Source of the DNA: Thermothelomyces thermophilus ATCC 42464
Taxonomy: Eukaryota; Ascomycota; Sordariomycetes; Sordariales; Chaetomiaceae
Length of the DNA stretch: 64,000 nt
Direction of reading: 5' to 3'
Assembly (NCBI RefSeq): GCF_000226095.1
Contig: NC_016472.1
Span: forward strand, 1,798,001 to 1,862,000
Position numbers and translations under genes: made by a program. A model generated the notes under the pieces. The model had not been told where the DNA came from. It was given only the letters and a program-made list of their open reading frames with translations, and ran no database searches. Positions 10,957 through 20,460 of the stretch are shown piece after piece (within the stretch, counting starts at the first letter, position 1; each line of letters begins with the position of its first letter).

Positions 10957-11613
10957 TCATTCGTCGTCGCTCTCTTCCTCCATCGCCACGTCCTGGTCGC
11001 TCTCCTCTCCTTGCTCCTCCTCCTTGTCCTCCTCTCTCGGCCGCTTGACTCCGCGACTCTCGGTGGCTGCGGCATCCGTCATAGGCTGGTCGCCACCCGA
11101 CGGCTTGGACGGGAGGCTGGGCGCTGTTGTGGTGGGGGCGCCAGGTACGGGAGCATTGAATATGCTCTGTTGGAGGTCGGTCACTTCAACTCGGGCTGCG
11201 GATGATGCCGCGGGGATCTTGAAAGTGCCGTCGAGCTTTGCGATGATATTGGACTTTGACTTGGCGTAGGATATTTTCTGCTCATGTTAGCGATGCTGCC
11301 TTGCGGTCTTGAAGAGAAGAGAAATGCTCACCATCTCGCGCCCAAAGAATTCGAAACCGTTCAGTGCTCTCATCGCCTGGGTTGCTGTTTGGATGTCCTT
11401 GTACACGATGTGTGCCTGACCGCGCATCTTCATCGTCTTGAGCGCGACCACGTCCAGAACGGAGCCGTACGTGGAAAACAGCATGTAGAGCGCGGTCCGC
11501 AGGTCTTCCTTTTGGATCTTGGCCGACGGGAGGTTCGTGACGTAGAGGGTTTGATTTGGCGGCACCGAGGCCACCTTTGCTGGCAGTCCCGGCGGAGGCG
11601 CGCGCGCAGCCAT
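10957..11613 (-). CDS. MSL1: U2 small nuclear ribonucleoprotein B'' (RRM protein)
   Basis: Model: complement(join(10957..11277, 11332..11613)), 200 aa. A single N-terminal RRM carries RNP2 LYVTNLPS and RNP1-like RGQAHIVY; after the intron the frame continues KISYAKSKSNIIAKLDGTF, the U1A/U2B'' family continuation. The protein binds U2 snRNA stem-loop IV in the spliceosome in the nucleus. There is no second RRM, so it resembles yeast Msl1 and fungal U2B'' rather than metazoan U1A. The C-terminal ~85 residues are a Pro/Ala linker, a basic GVKRPREED stretch and an acidic tail ending EEESDDE. The 54-nt intron has a CTAAC branch site. It is convergent with ATG10. Confidence 0.93.
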
Positions 11614-12083
11614 TGTCGTATATGCTCTGATCCTCCTCTATCCTGTCTAAAAGGGCTTGGTTTTAAGCGGTTCTCGCCAATTGTGCATATAAGGCGCAAC
11701 AGCTGTTGAGGTGTTGGTTCGATGTCGTTGTCCCGTCGCGTGTTCTCTCAAGTAATTTTGAGATGCGCTGCTCAAAAACTGGAGACCAAGAGACCAACCA
11801 AGATTCCGCCCTCCACAGCAACACCAGGGGGGTAGATTTAGGCGAGACAGGGTAGTTTGGGGGAGGGTGAAGGGGGTCGGGGGGGCTGACCCCACCAGCA
11901 GCTGCTCCCCCACTGCGTCAACGTCAGCGACTTGCTCAACAGGTCTCCAAAGTTCCTTCTTCCAAATACTTACATCTCACAAACCAGCACCGAAACCTTC
12001 TCCCCCCCTCCCCTTTCCCAACATCCGAGCGGACAGCGGTAGTAGAGAGCTACTCCTATCGCAATACCGACCGACGATCAAAG
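11614..12083. promoter_or_regulatory. Shared upstream region of U2B'' and ARPC1
   Basis: 470 bp between two divergent housekeeping starts, so it must contain both promoters. C- and T-rich stretches precede ARPC1 (around 11995-12020). No specific element is assigned. Confidence 0.5.
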
Positions 12084-13323
12084 ATGGCGGCGCCCGAGGT
12101 CCATCACCTGTTCCACAATCCGATTGCCGACCACTCGTTCTCGGCCGATCGTCAGACGCTCGCGGTTGCGCGCGACACGACGGTCGAGCTCTACGGCAGG
12201 GTCGGAAACGCATTCAAGCTCAAGGACGAGCTCAAGGGCCACGACAAGACGGTGACCAGCATCGACATCGCCCCTAACTCGGGCCGCATCGTGTCGTGCT
12301 CGCAGGACCGCAACGCGCTGGTCTGGGAGCCGACCCCGCAGGGCTACAAGCCGACCCTCGTCCTGCTGCGCATCAACCGCGCCGCCACCTTTGTCCGCTG
12401 GTCGCCGTCCGAGACCAAGTTCGCCGTCGGCTCGGGAGACCGCCTCATCGCCGTCTGCTACTTTGAGGAGGAGAACGACTGGTGGGTCTCGAAGCACCTC
12501 AAGAAGCCGATCCGCAGCACCGTCACCACCCTCGCCTGGCACCCCAACTCGGTCCTCCTCGCCGCCGGCTCGACCGACGCCCACGCCCGCGTCCTCTCCA
12601 GCTTCATCAAGGGCGTCGACGCCCGCCCCGAGCCCACCGCCTGGGGCGAGCGCCTCCCCTTCAACACCGTCTGCGGCGAGTACATGAACAACTCGGCCGG
12701 ATGGGTCCACTCCGTCGCCTTCTCCCCCAGCGGCGACGCCCTGGCCTTTGCCGCCCATGACAGCAGCATCACCGTCGTCTATCCGAGCGCCCCCGAGCAG
12801 CCCCCGAGGGCGGTCATCAGCATCAACACGCAGCTGCTGCCCTTCATGAGCCTGCTCTGGAACGGCGAGGCCGAGATCATCGCCGCCGGGTACGACTGCG
12901 AGGCCTTCCGCTTCAACGGCGGCATCGACGGCTGGCAGCTGACCGGCGCCATCGAGGCCAAGGGGCGGCCCGGCGGCCTGGGCAGCCAGCGCGAAGAGTC
13001 GGCCTTGAACATGTTCAGGCAGATGGATCTCAAGGGCAAGGTCAAGGACGACACGCAGCTGAAGACGACTCATCAGAACACCATCACAATGATTCGTCCG
13101 TACGAGACGGCCGGGGGCTCGGTGCGCAAGTTTAGCTGTAAGTCATTCTTCTTCTTCTTCTTCTCCTCCTCCTCCTCCTCCTCTTCTTCTTCTTCCCTGT
13201 TTTATTTATTTCTTTATTTGTTTACTTTTTGTTTTCCATTTTCACCCTTCGGCTTTTGTGTTCCGCAACTGACTAGATCCAGCGAGTGGTGTCGATGGGC
13301 GCGTTGTCATCTGGACGGTGTAA
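12084..13323 (+). CDS. ARC40: Arp2/3 complex subunit 1 (ARPC1, WD40)
   Basis: Model: join(12084..13137, 13277..13323), 366 aa. It is the beta-propeller subunit of the actin-nucleating Arp2/3 complex. The start MAAPEVHHLFHNPIADHSFS and blocks such as VTSIDIAPNSGRIVSCSQDR, NALVWEP, INRAATFVRWSPSETKFAVG and HQNTITMIRPYE are typical. Intron 1 begins GTAAGT, contains long TTC/TCC polypyrimidine repeats and ends CAACTGACTAG. The last exon is only 47 nt and supplies the final WD strand ASGVDGRVVIWTV before TAA; reading through the intron would instead add a meaningless Phe/Ser tail. The length agrees with family members (~370-380 aa). A long open frame on the opposite strand is a GC-composition shadow. 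Confidence 0.95.
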
Positions 13324-14466
13324 ATATACGTTTTTAGACGCCGCGCCTGTAAAATCAAAAACGTATTTCTACTGGTCTGAGACACCACTTTGAACTCGCT
13401 CTTGTCATTCTCGGGGTGAATCGAGAGTCAATAGCGTCGTTCCGATTGGCAGTGCAGGGCCTGCCGGGGGCTTCCCTCCGCTCCTTGTCTACAAGTGTTA
13501 TTTGAAGGGCAGGTTTGCGAACGATGGGGCAGGCGGTTGTGTGAGGTCGTTGGGGAGAGATAGTGGATTAGGGGCGGTTTGAAAACTGGTTCCCCAAGAG
13601 TTGGTTGGGATAGGACCTCGAAATATTCCTCGTGGTCCTTTGCTCTGAAACGTTGCCTACGACTGCCGGCTTGGCAATGGAAGTGCCTAGTCCGTCTCTG
13701 CGATGGCTCAAGCACCCCTGAGTAGCGCACGCTCACCGCACTGCTATGAACTCATGGGACGGGAATACATACAATCTAGGACGCCGTGGCGAGGCCCGCG
13801 GTTTACTCTACCACCCTCTGCCGAACTACGCGCTCTCTTTCCCTCTGTCCTCCAGCAACACAGTCATGGGGCTCCAAAACGTAAGCAGTAGGTACCTGCA
13901 CGTATCCAAAGACGTCGGATTACCTACGAAGAAAAAAAAAACGTGTGTGCCTGGATGGTCACCAGGAGGTGCGCTCACAAACCAGCTAATAAATAATACG
14001 TACTGGGAGTGCCTCCAGCCCTTTTCCTCTCGGCCCCCCCCCCCGGCCAAGTGTTACACACGCGCTGTCTCTCTCACTCCAAAATTTCTTCGGATAATTA
14101 TCTGAGTACGAGAAAACAGGGAATCTGAAAATTAAACAGGGACAAAGGGAAGAAAAAAAAAGAATGAAAAGGAGGGGAATCATCTCGTCGTAACATGTCT
14201 CGCACCCGCATGCTCCATCTCTGCCAACGCCAGAGCGCCAAAAACAGAACACTTCCCCGTAGAGCAACAATAACAACCACCACCATCAACAACAACAACA
14301 ACATTTCGAGAAGCAGATTAGCCGCCCTCACCAACCCCCCCCCCCCCCCGGGCAACCTCCCACAATTCCCCGGCACAAGCGGGTATGAACACTGAACTAT
14401 CATCAGAGAGAAAGCAAGCTGCGGTGGGCATGGACCGCCGGGTTGCCGCCACTGTGCGAAGTAGCA
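13324..14466. other. Convergent intergenic region, ARPC1 / polo kinase
   Basis: 1.1 kb holding the two 3' UTRs. It contains C11 (14034-14044), C15 (14335-14349) and an AAC-rich microsatellite near 14270-14302. No gene is recognised. Confidence 0.6.
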
Positions 14467-17400
14467 CTACCTGTCCCGTCGCCTCTCGTCCACGTCCTCA
14501 CCGATGATTCCCGGCCGGCGCGGGTCGACCATGGCCGCCAGCCGCTCGTCTCCGCCCCGGGCGCCGATCGTGACCCAGACGTGCTTGGCGGGGATGGGGA
14601 CGCCGCGGGTCTCGCGGACGCCGGTCCAGCGCAGCCGGCGCTCGCGGCTGAGGTCGCTGTTGCCCAGCCCGCCGTTGGCGGTCCACTCGCGGACCACGTC
14701 CCGGACGAACTCGATCTTCTTGCGGAACTGGTTGGCCGCCGGTATGTCGCGCAGCTCGGGCGGGATCACGGGCCTGCGCCGGCCGCTTCCGGCAGCAGGA
14801 GCAGCAGAAGAAGAAGAGGAAGAAGAAGAACCGGTCGAGGGCGGCTTCGCAAAGTTCAGCAGAGTCTGAAGCGGGTACGACAGCACGGAACGGTCATCGA
14901 GTGCCGACTCGGCCAGCGAGCCGGTCTCCTCCAGGCGCCGCGCCGCATCCTGCGGCAGGTGCCAGAAATGGCACCACACGCCCGCGGGGTCGAGCACGAT
15001 CTTGGTATGGTCGGGGAAGTTGAATTGCGTATGGCCGTCGGCGAACATCCAGCAGCCGACATCCCCGAAGCGTTGATAGAAAGTCACGACGTCGGGTGGC
15101 GCTGCGGTCGGATCCGTGATTGTCGGGACGCGGATGGCCGGTTCGGCTTCCCCGGACTCTCTGGACTGGGTCAAACCGTTGTTGTCCATCTCGCGGCCGT
15201 ATGCGATCATGTAGTTGGCAAACTTCTTCCATAGGACTATGCGCTCGCGCTTGCGGTGATCGTAGATATCGCGCCCTGCCGAGAGCTTGCCCACCGTGCC
15301 GTCGGGATTGACGGGGAGCATGAAGTTCTCGGGTGGCACTCGGACGCGCGAAATGCCCTCCTCACCGTTGTTCTCGTAGAAGTAAATGCCCTCTTTCATG
15401 GGCACGATCTGGTGTCGGGCGCTGTAGGTCGGGTCGTCCTTGCGCATGCAGTGCTGCTCGGCGCCGTGCACAAGGAGGCAAGCGGGAGGAAGCATGCCCG
15501 GGTTGGGACCGTCCGGCGCCGGGATGCTGCGGAGAATGCAGCCAACGCTGCCGTCGTTTAGGACATACCCAAGGCCAAATTTGTTTGTGTAGTCAACCCA
15601 TTTGACCACGATATGTGGGGGGGCCGGAGTCTTGTCTCTTGAAGACATAAGCGCCATGGTACGAGCATTGAGTGCCCTCTCGAGCTCGGCCTGCAGTTTC
15701 TGGAGACGCTCGAGAACAACATCTGGCTGCGTACCAGGCACCTTTTCTTGGTACTCGGATGGGCTGAAGAGAGATAGCCTCTCTTCCTGTCGCTTCTCCC
15801 TCGTGGAAGCCGACCGCCGCAGAGGCGGAGCATTCTCCTCTGAGGTACCGTTGGCTTTGGTTCGTGTCGAGGTAACCTGGCTGCGCAGGGTGCGGGTGGT
15901 CGTCCTCGAGACCGGGACAACCTCCTCCGAGGAAGGCTGAGATTCTGCAGGGGCCGTCTCTCTCCCCGGGCGTGGTCGCAAGGCCACGGTCCTGGCAGCC
16001 GGCTCCGTCACGGTCTTGGACCGCGAAATGCCGGTTGTAGAGGTAGGTCGATGTTGCGCCCTCTGCTGTGCCGCAAAGCTCTGTGGTGGAGCCCGCAGCA
16101 GCAGTCCGGTTGTGGGTTTCTGAGACAGCGCGCCCTCCGTGGAGCTCCTCAACTCACTGTCCCCGAGGCTCGTGGTCTCGTATGTCTGATCGGAAACCTG
16201 CGACGACTGCCGTTCCATCTGTTGAGCTGCGAGTCGCGCTTGGAGCTTCTGCTCGTTCTTGACCTCGTCAAATGGGCGGTACACGACGCCCTCCGCCAGA
16301 GGGATGACGGGGGTCAGGCCGTTCTGCTCCTCTTCCGCCATCTCCCTCCAGATCTTCCTGAAGACCAACTGTGACTGGCTCCACGGGCCAACACCACACT
16401 CTCGGCACATCTCCTGGACGTTGCGAAGGTTGAGTGATTGGGTCTGTGAATTGAGAGGCTCGTAAAAGGCCGGATTTTCCGGCGCGGCTTCTCGCAGCTT
16501 GTAGTTGATTTCGGAAGCGACTGGCATGTATCCGGACGTAAAGAAGGGGTGTGCGACAATCGTGTCGGGGTCGGGCCTCTTTTCGGCGTCCTGGAGCATG
16601 GTCGCTACGAGGTCCTTGGCTTCCTGGCTAATCACTTTGGATGAGGTCTCGGGTGATGGCCACTCGTAGTCGCGGTCTCTGGCTCGGCGATAGATTTCGT
16701 CGGTCGTCGAAGATTGGAACGGGGGCTTCGATGTAAGCATGGCAAACACAATGATTCCCAAACTCCAGATATCAACCATGTGGTCGTGACCCTTCTTCCC
16801 CTTCTCCAAGATCTCGGGTGCAATGTAATTGGGAGTCCCGCACAGCGTCGTTCGCCGCATGACCTGCATGTCCTTGCCCGTAAGAAGCAGGGCTGCGAGA
16901 CCAAAGTCTCCGATCTTGGCGTTCATGTACTTGTCGAGAAAGATGTTGCCCATCTTCAGATCCCGGTGGATGATGCCCTTGGCGTGCATGTACTTGATGG
17001 CGCCGGCAATCTGCACCGTGTAGAAGCGCACTTCGGCCTCAGTCAAGCCCTTGCGACGCTTGACCATGTCCATCAGCGAGCCGTTGGGGCACAATTCCAA
17101 GACGAGGTAGGTGCAGTTCTCAAATGTAAACGCGCGATGGAACTGGACAATGTTTTGATGACGCATCTTGGAGTGGATTTGCAGTTCGGTTTGGAACTGA
17201 CGTCGGCTGTTAGCTCGATATACCAGAGGGAGTGAGTGAGAGAACAGCCACAAGCCCACCTTCTGTTCCATCTTGGTTGGCATCTTGCTCTTGACGATCT
17301 TCAGGGCGACGCGCTTCGATGCACCTGCAGCTTTGCCTTCGTAGCAGATGGCGAAGCCGCCCTTCCCGAGCAGCTTGCCAACCTGGTAAACGACCCCATC

Positions 17401-17574
17401 CTTGCAGTCGGAGCTTGGTGGCTCGACGACGTTGTTGGGAGGCGGTGGCGGGTGCTCCTTATCCTTGCTTGTCTTCAGCTGCGCGGCAGCTTTGGTCTTC
17501 AGCTCGTGCGCTCGGGGGGGCCGTTGGGCATTAGCATCCCTAGGGGACAACGCCTCCATGTCGACACCCTTCAT
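14467..17574 (-). CDS. CDC5: Polo-like kinase (Cdc5/Plo1/PlkA homologue)
   Basis: Model: complement(join(14467..17196, 17260..17574)), 1014 aa. This Ser/Thr kinase drives mitotic entry, spindle pole and cytokinesis events. The kinase domain spans about 63-320: glycine loop LGKGGFA from 69, catalytic Lys92 in VALKIVK, alpha-C Glu109, HRDLKMGN (Asp184), DFG 202-204 and the T-loop RRTTLCGTPNY with activating Thr near 221/222. Polo box 1 starts near 632 (VVKWVDYTNKFGLGYVL, with the phosphopeptide-pincer Trp). Polo box 2 is near 807-900 and keeps the His/Lys pair in DHTK. A 63-nt in-frame, stop-free intron (17197-17259, GTGGGC, GCTAAC branch, GTCAG) falls between beta-3 and alpha-C; retention would add 21 residues there. 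The linker between kinase and polo boxes is long and basic, and there is a ~100-residue C-terminal extension. An alternative start is Met6. Confidence 0.94.
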   Translation of the reverse strand: MKGVDMEALSPRDANAQRPPRAHELKTKAAAQLKTSKDKEHPPPPPNNVVEPPSSDCKDGVVYQVGKLLGKGGFAICYEGKAAGASKRVALKIVKSKMPTKMEQKVGLWLFSHSLPLVYRANSRRQFQTELQIHSKMRHQNIVQFHRAFTFENCTYLVLELCPNGSLMDMVKRRKGLTEAEVRFYTVQIAGAIKYMHAKGIIHRDLKMGNIFLDKYMNAKIGDFGLAALLLTGKDMQVMRRTTLCGTPNYIAPEILEKGKKGHDHMVDIWSLGIIVFAMLTSKPPFQSSTTDEIYRRARDRDYEWPSPETSSKVISQEAKDLVATMLQDAEKRPDPDTIVAHPFFTSGYMPVASEINYKLREAAPENPAFYEPLNSQTQSLNLRNVQEMCRECGVGPWSQSQLVFRKIWREMAEEEQNGLTPVIPLAEGVVYRPFDEVKNEQKLQARLAAQQMERQSSQVSDQTYETTSLGDSELRSSTEGALSQKPTTGLLLRAPPQSFAAQQRAQHRPTSTTGISRSKTVTEPAARTVALRPRPGRETAPAESQPSSEEVVPVSRTTTRTLRSQVTSTRTKANGTSEENAPPLRRSASTREKRQEERLSLFSPSEYQEKVPGTQPDVVLERLQKLQAELERALNARTMALMSSRDKTPAPPHIVVKWVDYTNKFGLGYVLNDGSVGCILRSIPAPDGPNPGMLPPACLLVHGAEQHCMRKDDPTYSARHQIVPMKEGIYFYENNGEEGISRVRVPPENFMLPVNPDGTVGKLSAGRDIYDHRKRERIVLWKKFANYMIAYGREMDNNGLTQSRESGEAEPAIRVPTITDPTAAPPDVVTFYQRFGDVGCWMFADGHTQFNFPDHTKIVLDPAGVWCHFWHLPQDAARRLEETGSLAESALDDRSVLSYPLQTLLNFAKPPSTGSSSSSSSSAAPAAGSGRRRPVIPPELRDIPAANQFRKKIEFVRDVVREWTANGGLGNSDLSRERRLRWTGVRETRGVPIPAKHVWVTIGARGGDERLAAMVDPRRPGIIGEDVDERRRDR

Positions 17575-18482
17575 GCCCTTCGTCGCCTTGGGTTGGTGAA
17601 TTTCGAGAGTTGAGACGGACGTTCAGCTACCGATCTCGTCGCCGAACAGAAGCACTGGTCTGCCCAAGCTCTGTTTACATCTTAGCATCAGTCGCATTTC
17701 CGAACGCCTGATTGTGGAGGTATCGATCCGGCCAGCAGCCAACATTCTCTCAAACACTCCCAATCTTTTTCCACCTTTTTTTTTTTTCTCTTGCAAGGCA
17801 AAAATGCAGGCGCACGCTCAAGTGGAGGCAGCAACAGGAGACCAACTTACGTCTCGATAGCTTGTTTATACAATGCAACTCCCGATGATCATCGAGATGT
17901 AACACAAACGGGAGTCGCAATTGTCAGACGCTGACTGCGACCGGCGAGCGAGAAGGAAGGGTTGTCGATGAATCCAAGCCGGCGATGCTGGTGACGGAGA
18001 TCGTGTGTGTCGGTCCAAAAGATGCAGTGGGGAATTGACTCCAAAGCGTGTTCACTTGTTTCTCATCGGGGTTACTAGAGCAACGAGGACAGGGGAATGG
18101 GATTAGCTTCCCGGACCCGCATAGCCGCAAGCCGCCAGGAACCGGGACCAGCGTTGCACCTCTTCGCCGCCCCGCCAAAGCCGCCAAAGCCGCCAAAGCC
18201 GAAATGACTCCAGCTCCAACGTCACCGTTGAAGATCTACAAAGTCCACTGCCTGAAGAGTAGATACGGTCGGTAGAAGTCGAAGACAACGCCCAATTTGC
18301 ACGCTGGAACCAATTTTTGGTGTCTGCACACCCCCCAGCTTCGGTACTCCGGCCCTAGCAGCGGAGCATACATAGTACACTGCCGAGCTACCACCAATCC
18401 CTCAACGAGCTCTGTTTGACCCGGGTTGACTCGGCGCAGAACGCCGGCAGACCGAGCTCGACGCTAGACAACTCAGGTCGTC
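17575..18482. promoter_or_regulatory. Divergent upstream region of polo kinase and OPA3-like gene
   Basis: 908 bp between divergent starts. CCAAT boxes are visible at 18310-18314 and 18394-18398, the latter 85 bp before the OPA3-like ATG. A T run lies near 17780. A three-fold GCCGCCAAA unit occurs near 18174-18200. No transcript in it is supported. Confidence 0.45.
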
Positions 18483-19187
18483 ATGGTGGCACTACCGCTG
18501 TTCAAGCTCGCGTCGCTATTCGTGCGACACGTTTCCAAATACGGCGCGGTTTGTCGACTTCCTCAACCCGCACAGCCAAGCTCCCCGCTGACTTAGGGTG
18601 TCTCGCAGAACCACATTAAGCACCAGGCACACGAGCACCCGCGGTTCCGGGCCTTCGCTGCACGGTATGGCCAGCTAATACACCAACTCAACATGCGCTT
18701 GTCGGTCGCCGTGTTGCGGAATAAAGACGCGGAACAACGGGCGAAGGAGAAGGCCGAGGCGCCCACGGTTAAGACTGAGGAGCAGGTCAAGAAGGAAGAG
18801 GAGCACCTTGCAAAGTATGGGACAACCGCACGGGCGACGTTGAAGGAGCCGTCCGGGAGCGTGTGGAGGCGCAAGTTCAGGCCGCTGCCCGAGGCCAAAG
18901 CGGTCGACCTCTTTGCCGACGTGATCGGAGACACCTTCATCCTTGCGGTCGCCGGCGCGTTGGTAACCTACGAGTATTGGAGGTCTTCGCAAAAGCCGGA
19001 TAGGAACAAGGAGATGATTGAGGAGCTCCAACGGCGGATGGAGGAGCTGAGGATAAAAGAGGAGGAGCTCGAGGCCAGGGAGAAGGCGCAGCAAGAACGG
19101 GTCCAGTTGATCGAGGAGGCGTTGAAGGCATTCAAGGACCCAAAGACGAAGAGACCGCTGTTGGAGACGCCAACCGCGGCTGCGTGA
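18483..19187 (+). CDS. OPA3-like mitochondrial protein
   Basis: Model: join(18483..18548, 18609..19187), 214 aa. Exon 1 (22 codons) gives MVALPLFKLASLFVRHVSK and the splice yields SKYGANHIKHQAHEHPRF, the OPA3 family N-terminal signature; exon 2 continues ARYGQLIHQLNMRLSVAVLRN. A hydrophobic segment ILAVAGALVTYEYW lies near residue 130, followed by a charged coiled coil (about 140-195). OPA3 proteins associate with mitochondrial membranes and affect mitochondrial shape; their biochemical activity is not established. The 60-nt intron begins with a weak donor (GTTTGT) and has a CTGAC branch site. CCAAT boxes upstream would suit HAP-complex control of a mitochondrial gene, which is inference. Confidence 0.9.
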
Positions 19188-19480
19188 GGCGGGGATTTTC
19201 CTCCGGAAATCTTCCGTTGCCTGATTCGACTGTAATATCATGGTTTAGAGGACTCCCTTGTGGGATTCCGTTCGAGACGGCGCCAACCTGGTGCCTTGTC
19301 GAGGCGAGGAAGGTGCGAGGGTTCTCGCGAGTTTGAACGGCCCCTCTCAATATCAATCTGGAACTGGAAACTAAATGCGATAGAGAGTACCTACCTTACC
19401 TGATTTAGATACCCTAGCAAATACCGAATACCACTCCTTATATTTTCCAACCCAACCTGCGAACCCGGCCGACTGGCACT

Positions 19481-20460
19481 ATGAACTACCCAAACGAAGA
19501 GCCTGCAAAGAACTTGGTCTGCTCTGGCCTCAGGCAGCGGGCCCCATGGGCATCAGTCGCAACCCAGCTTTTACAATCCGACGGAAGACGATGGAAAGGT
19601 GTGGTGAAACGGTTGAGTTCGATGATATATATATATACGGAGATTCGAAGGACTGATAGCTTTGCAGAAACCATTCTGGGGACCCATGACATCGCTTTGA
19701 GCACGCACATCCCGCACTCGGGAACCCACGAAGCGTGCAAGCTCCTTCTCCTCTCGCCAGAGGACCTTGCCGACCAGCAAACCCTCGCCCGGATCCGACT
19801 ACTGCGTGGCTATTCCGATCACCAGAATGCAGCCATCGTATTCCTCCTCCATCAGCAACACGCCAAGGGAGCGGCAGTTCGGTCTGCGATGCAGTCCTTC
19901 AGTGACCTTCAAATCAAGTAACCACACTCCCTCCCCCTCCACCCCAAGCCGCCCCCCCCCCCCCAAAAAAAAAAAAAAAAAAAACACCAAAAACATATTT
20001 CCTACCGTTCTCGCGCTCACCACCCCGGAAATTTATCTGTTTCCTAACCCCTCTGGAACCGGACAGACTGCTCGAGCACGACCTGCCCCTGCCCATAATC
20101 CCACTCACCTCTCCCCCGGACTCGGACCCCGCCGCCCTGCTGCCGACCGCCCTCCGCGCCTTCCAGTCCGGCCTCGCGTCGGGCAGGAGGAGCGTGGCGG
20201 CGACGGCTGGCGCACGAGGTCCCGCCGGCACCGGCGCCGGCGCCGGTGTCGTCGTACCTGCTGCTGCCGCAGGCCTCCCTGGGCGGGCCGCGGAGATGCT
20301 CGGCGCGAGGTGGCCTAGCCTGCGGGAGCTGCTGCGCGAGATGGCGACGGAGGAAGGGCGGGGCGCGGTCAAGGATGCGATCGTGGGCGAGGAGGAGATG
20401 AAGGAGGAGGATGGGGAGGCGCTGGTCGCGTTTTGGCAGTTCGAGTTTGCTACGGGTTGA
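19481..20460 (+). CDS. Conserved-looking protein of unknown function
   Basis: Model: join(19481..19598, 19668..19917, 20067..20460), 253 aa; all phases agree. I do not recognise a named domain. Visible features are a soluble protein with HEACKLLLLSPEDLADQQTL and AIVFLLHQQ, suggesting an alternating strand/helix fold, then LLEHDLPLPIIPLTSP, an Ala/Gly-rich stretch (coded by GC-rich repeats near 20210-20270) and an acidic C-terminal helix ending WQFEFATG. The first intron (69 nt, GTGTGG..TTTGCAG, with an AT microsatellite) is in frame and has no stop. The second contains C13 directly followed by A20 (19952-19984), then a CTAAC branch site and CAG. Cellular role and partners are unknown. The exon joins are my inference from phase and continuity. 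Confidence 0.6.
19952..19984. repeat. C13-A20 tract inside an intron
   Basis: Thirteen C directly followed by twenty A between donor (19918) and branch site of intron 2 of the unknown-function gene; exact length is uncertain in any assembly. Confidence 0.7.

Noticed and set aside
12078-13073. A 331-codon minus-strand frame opposite ARPC1
   Set aside because: Antisense shadow; the WD40 protein on the + strand explains the region fully.
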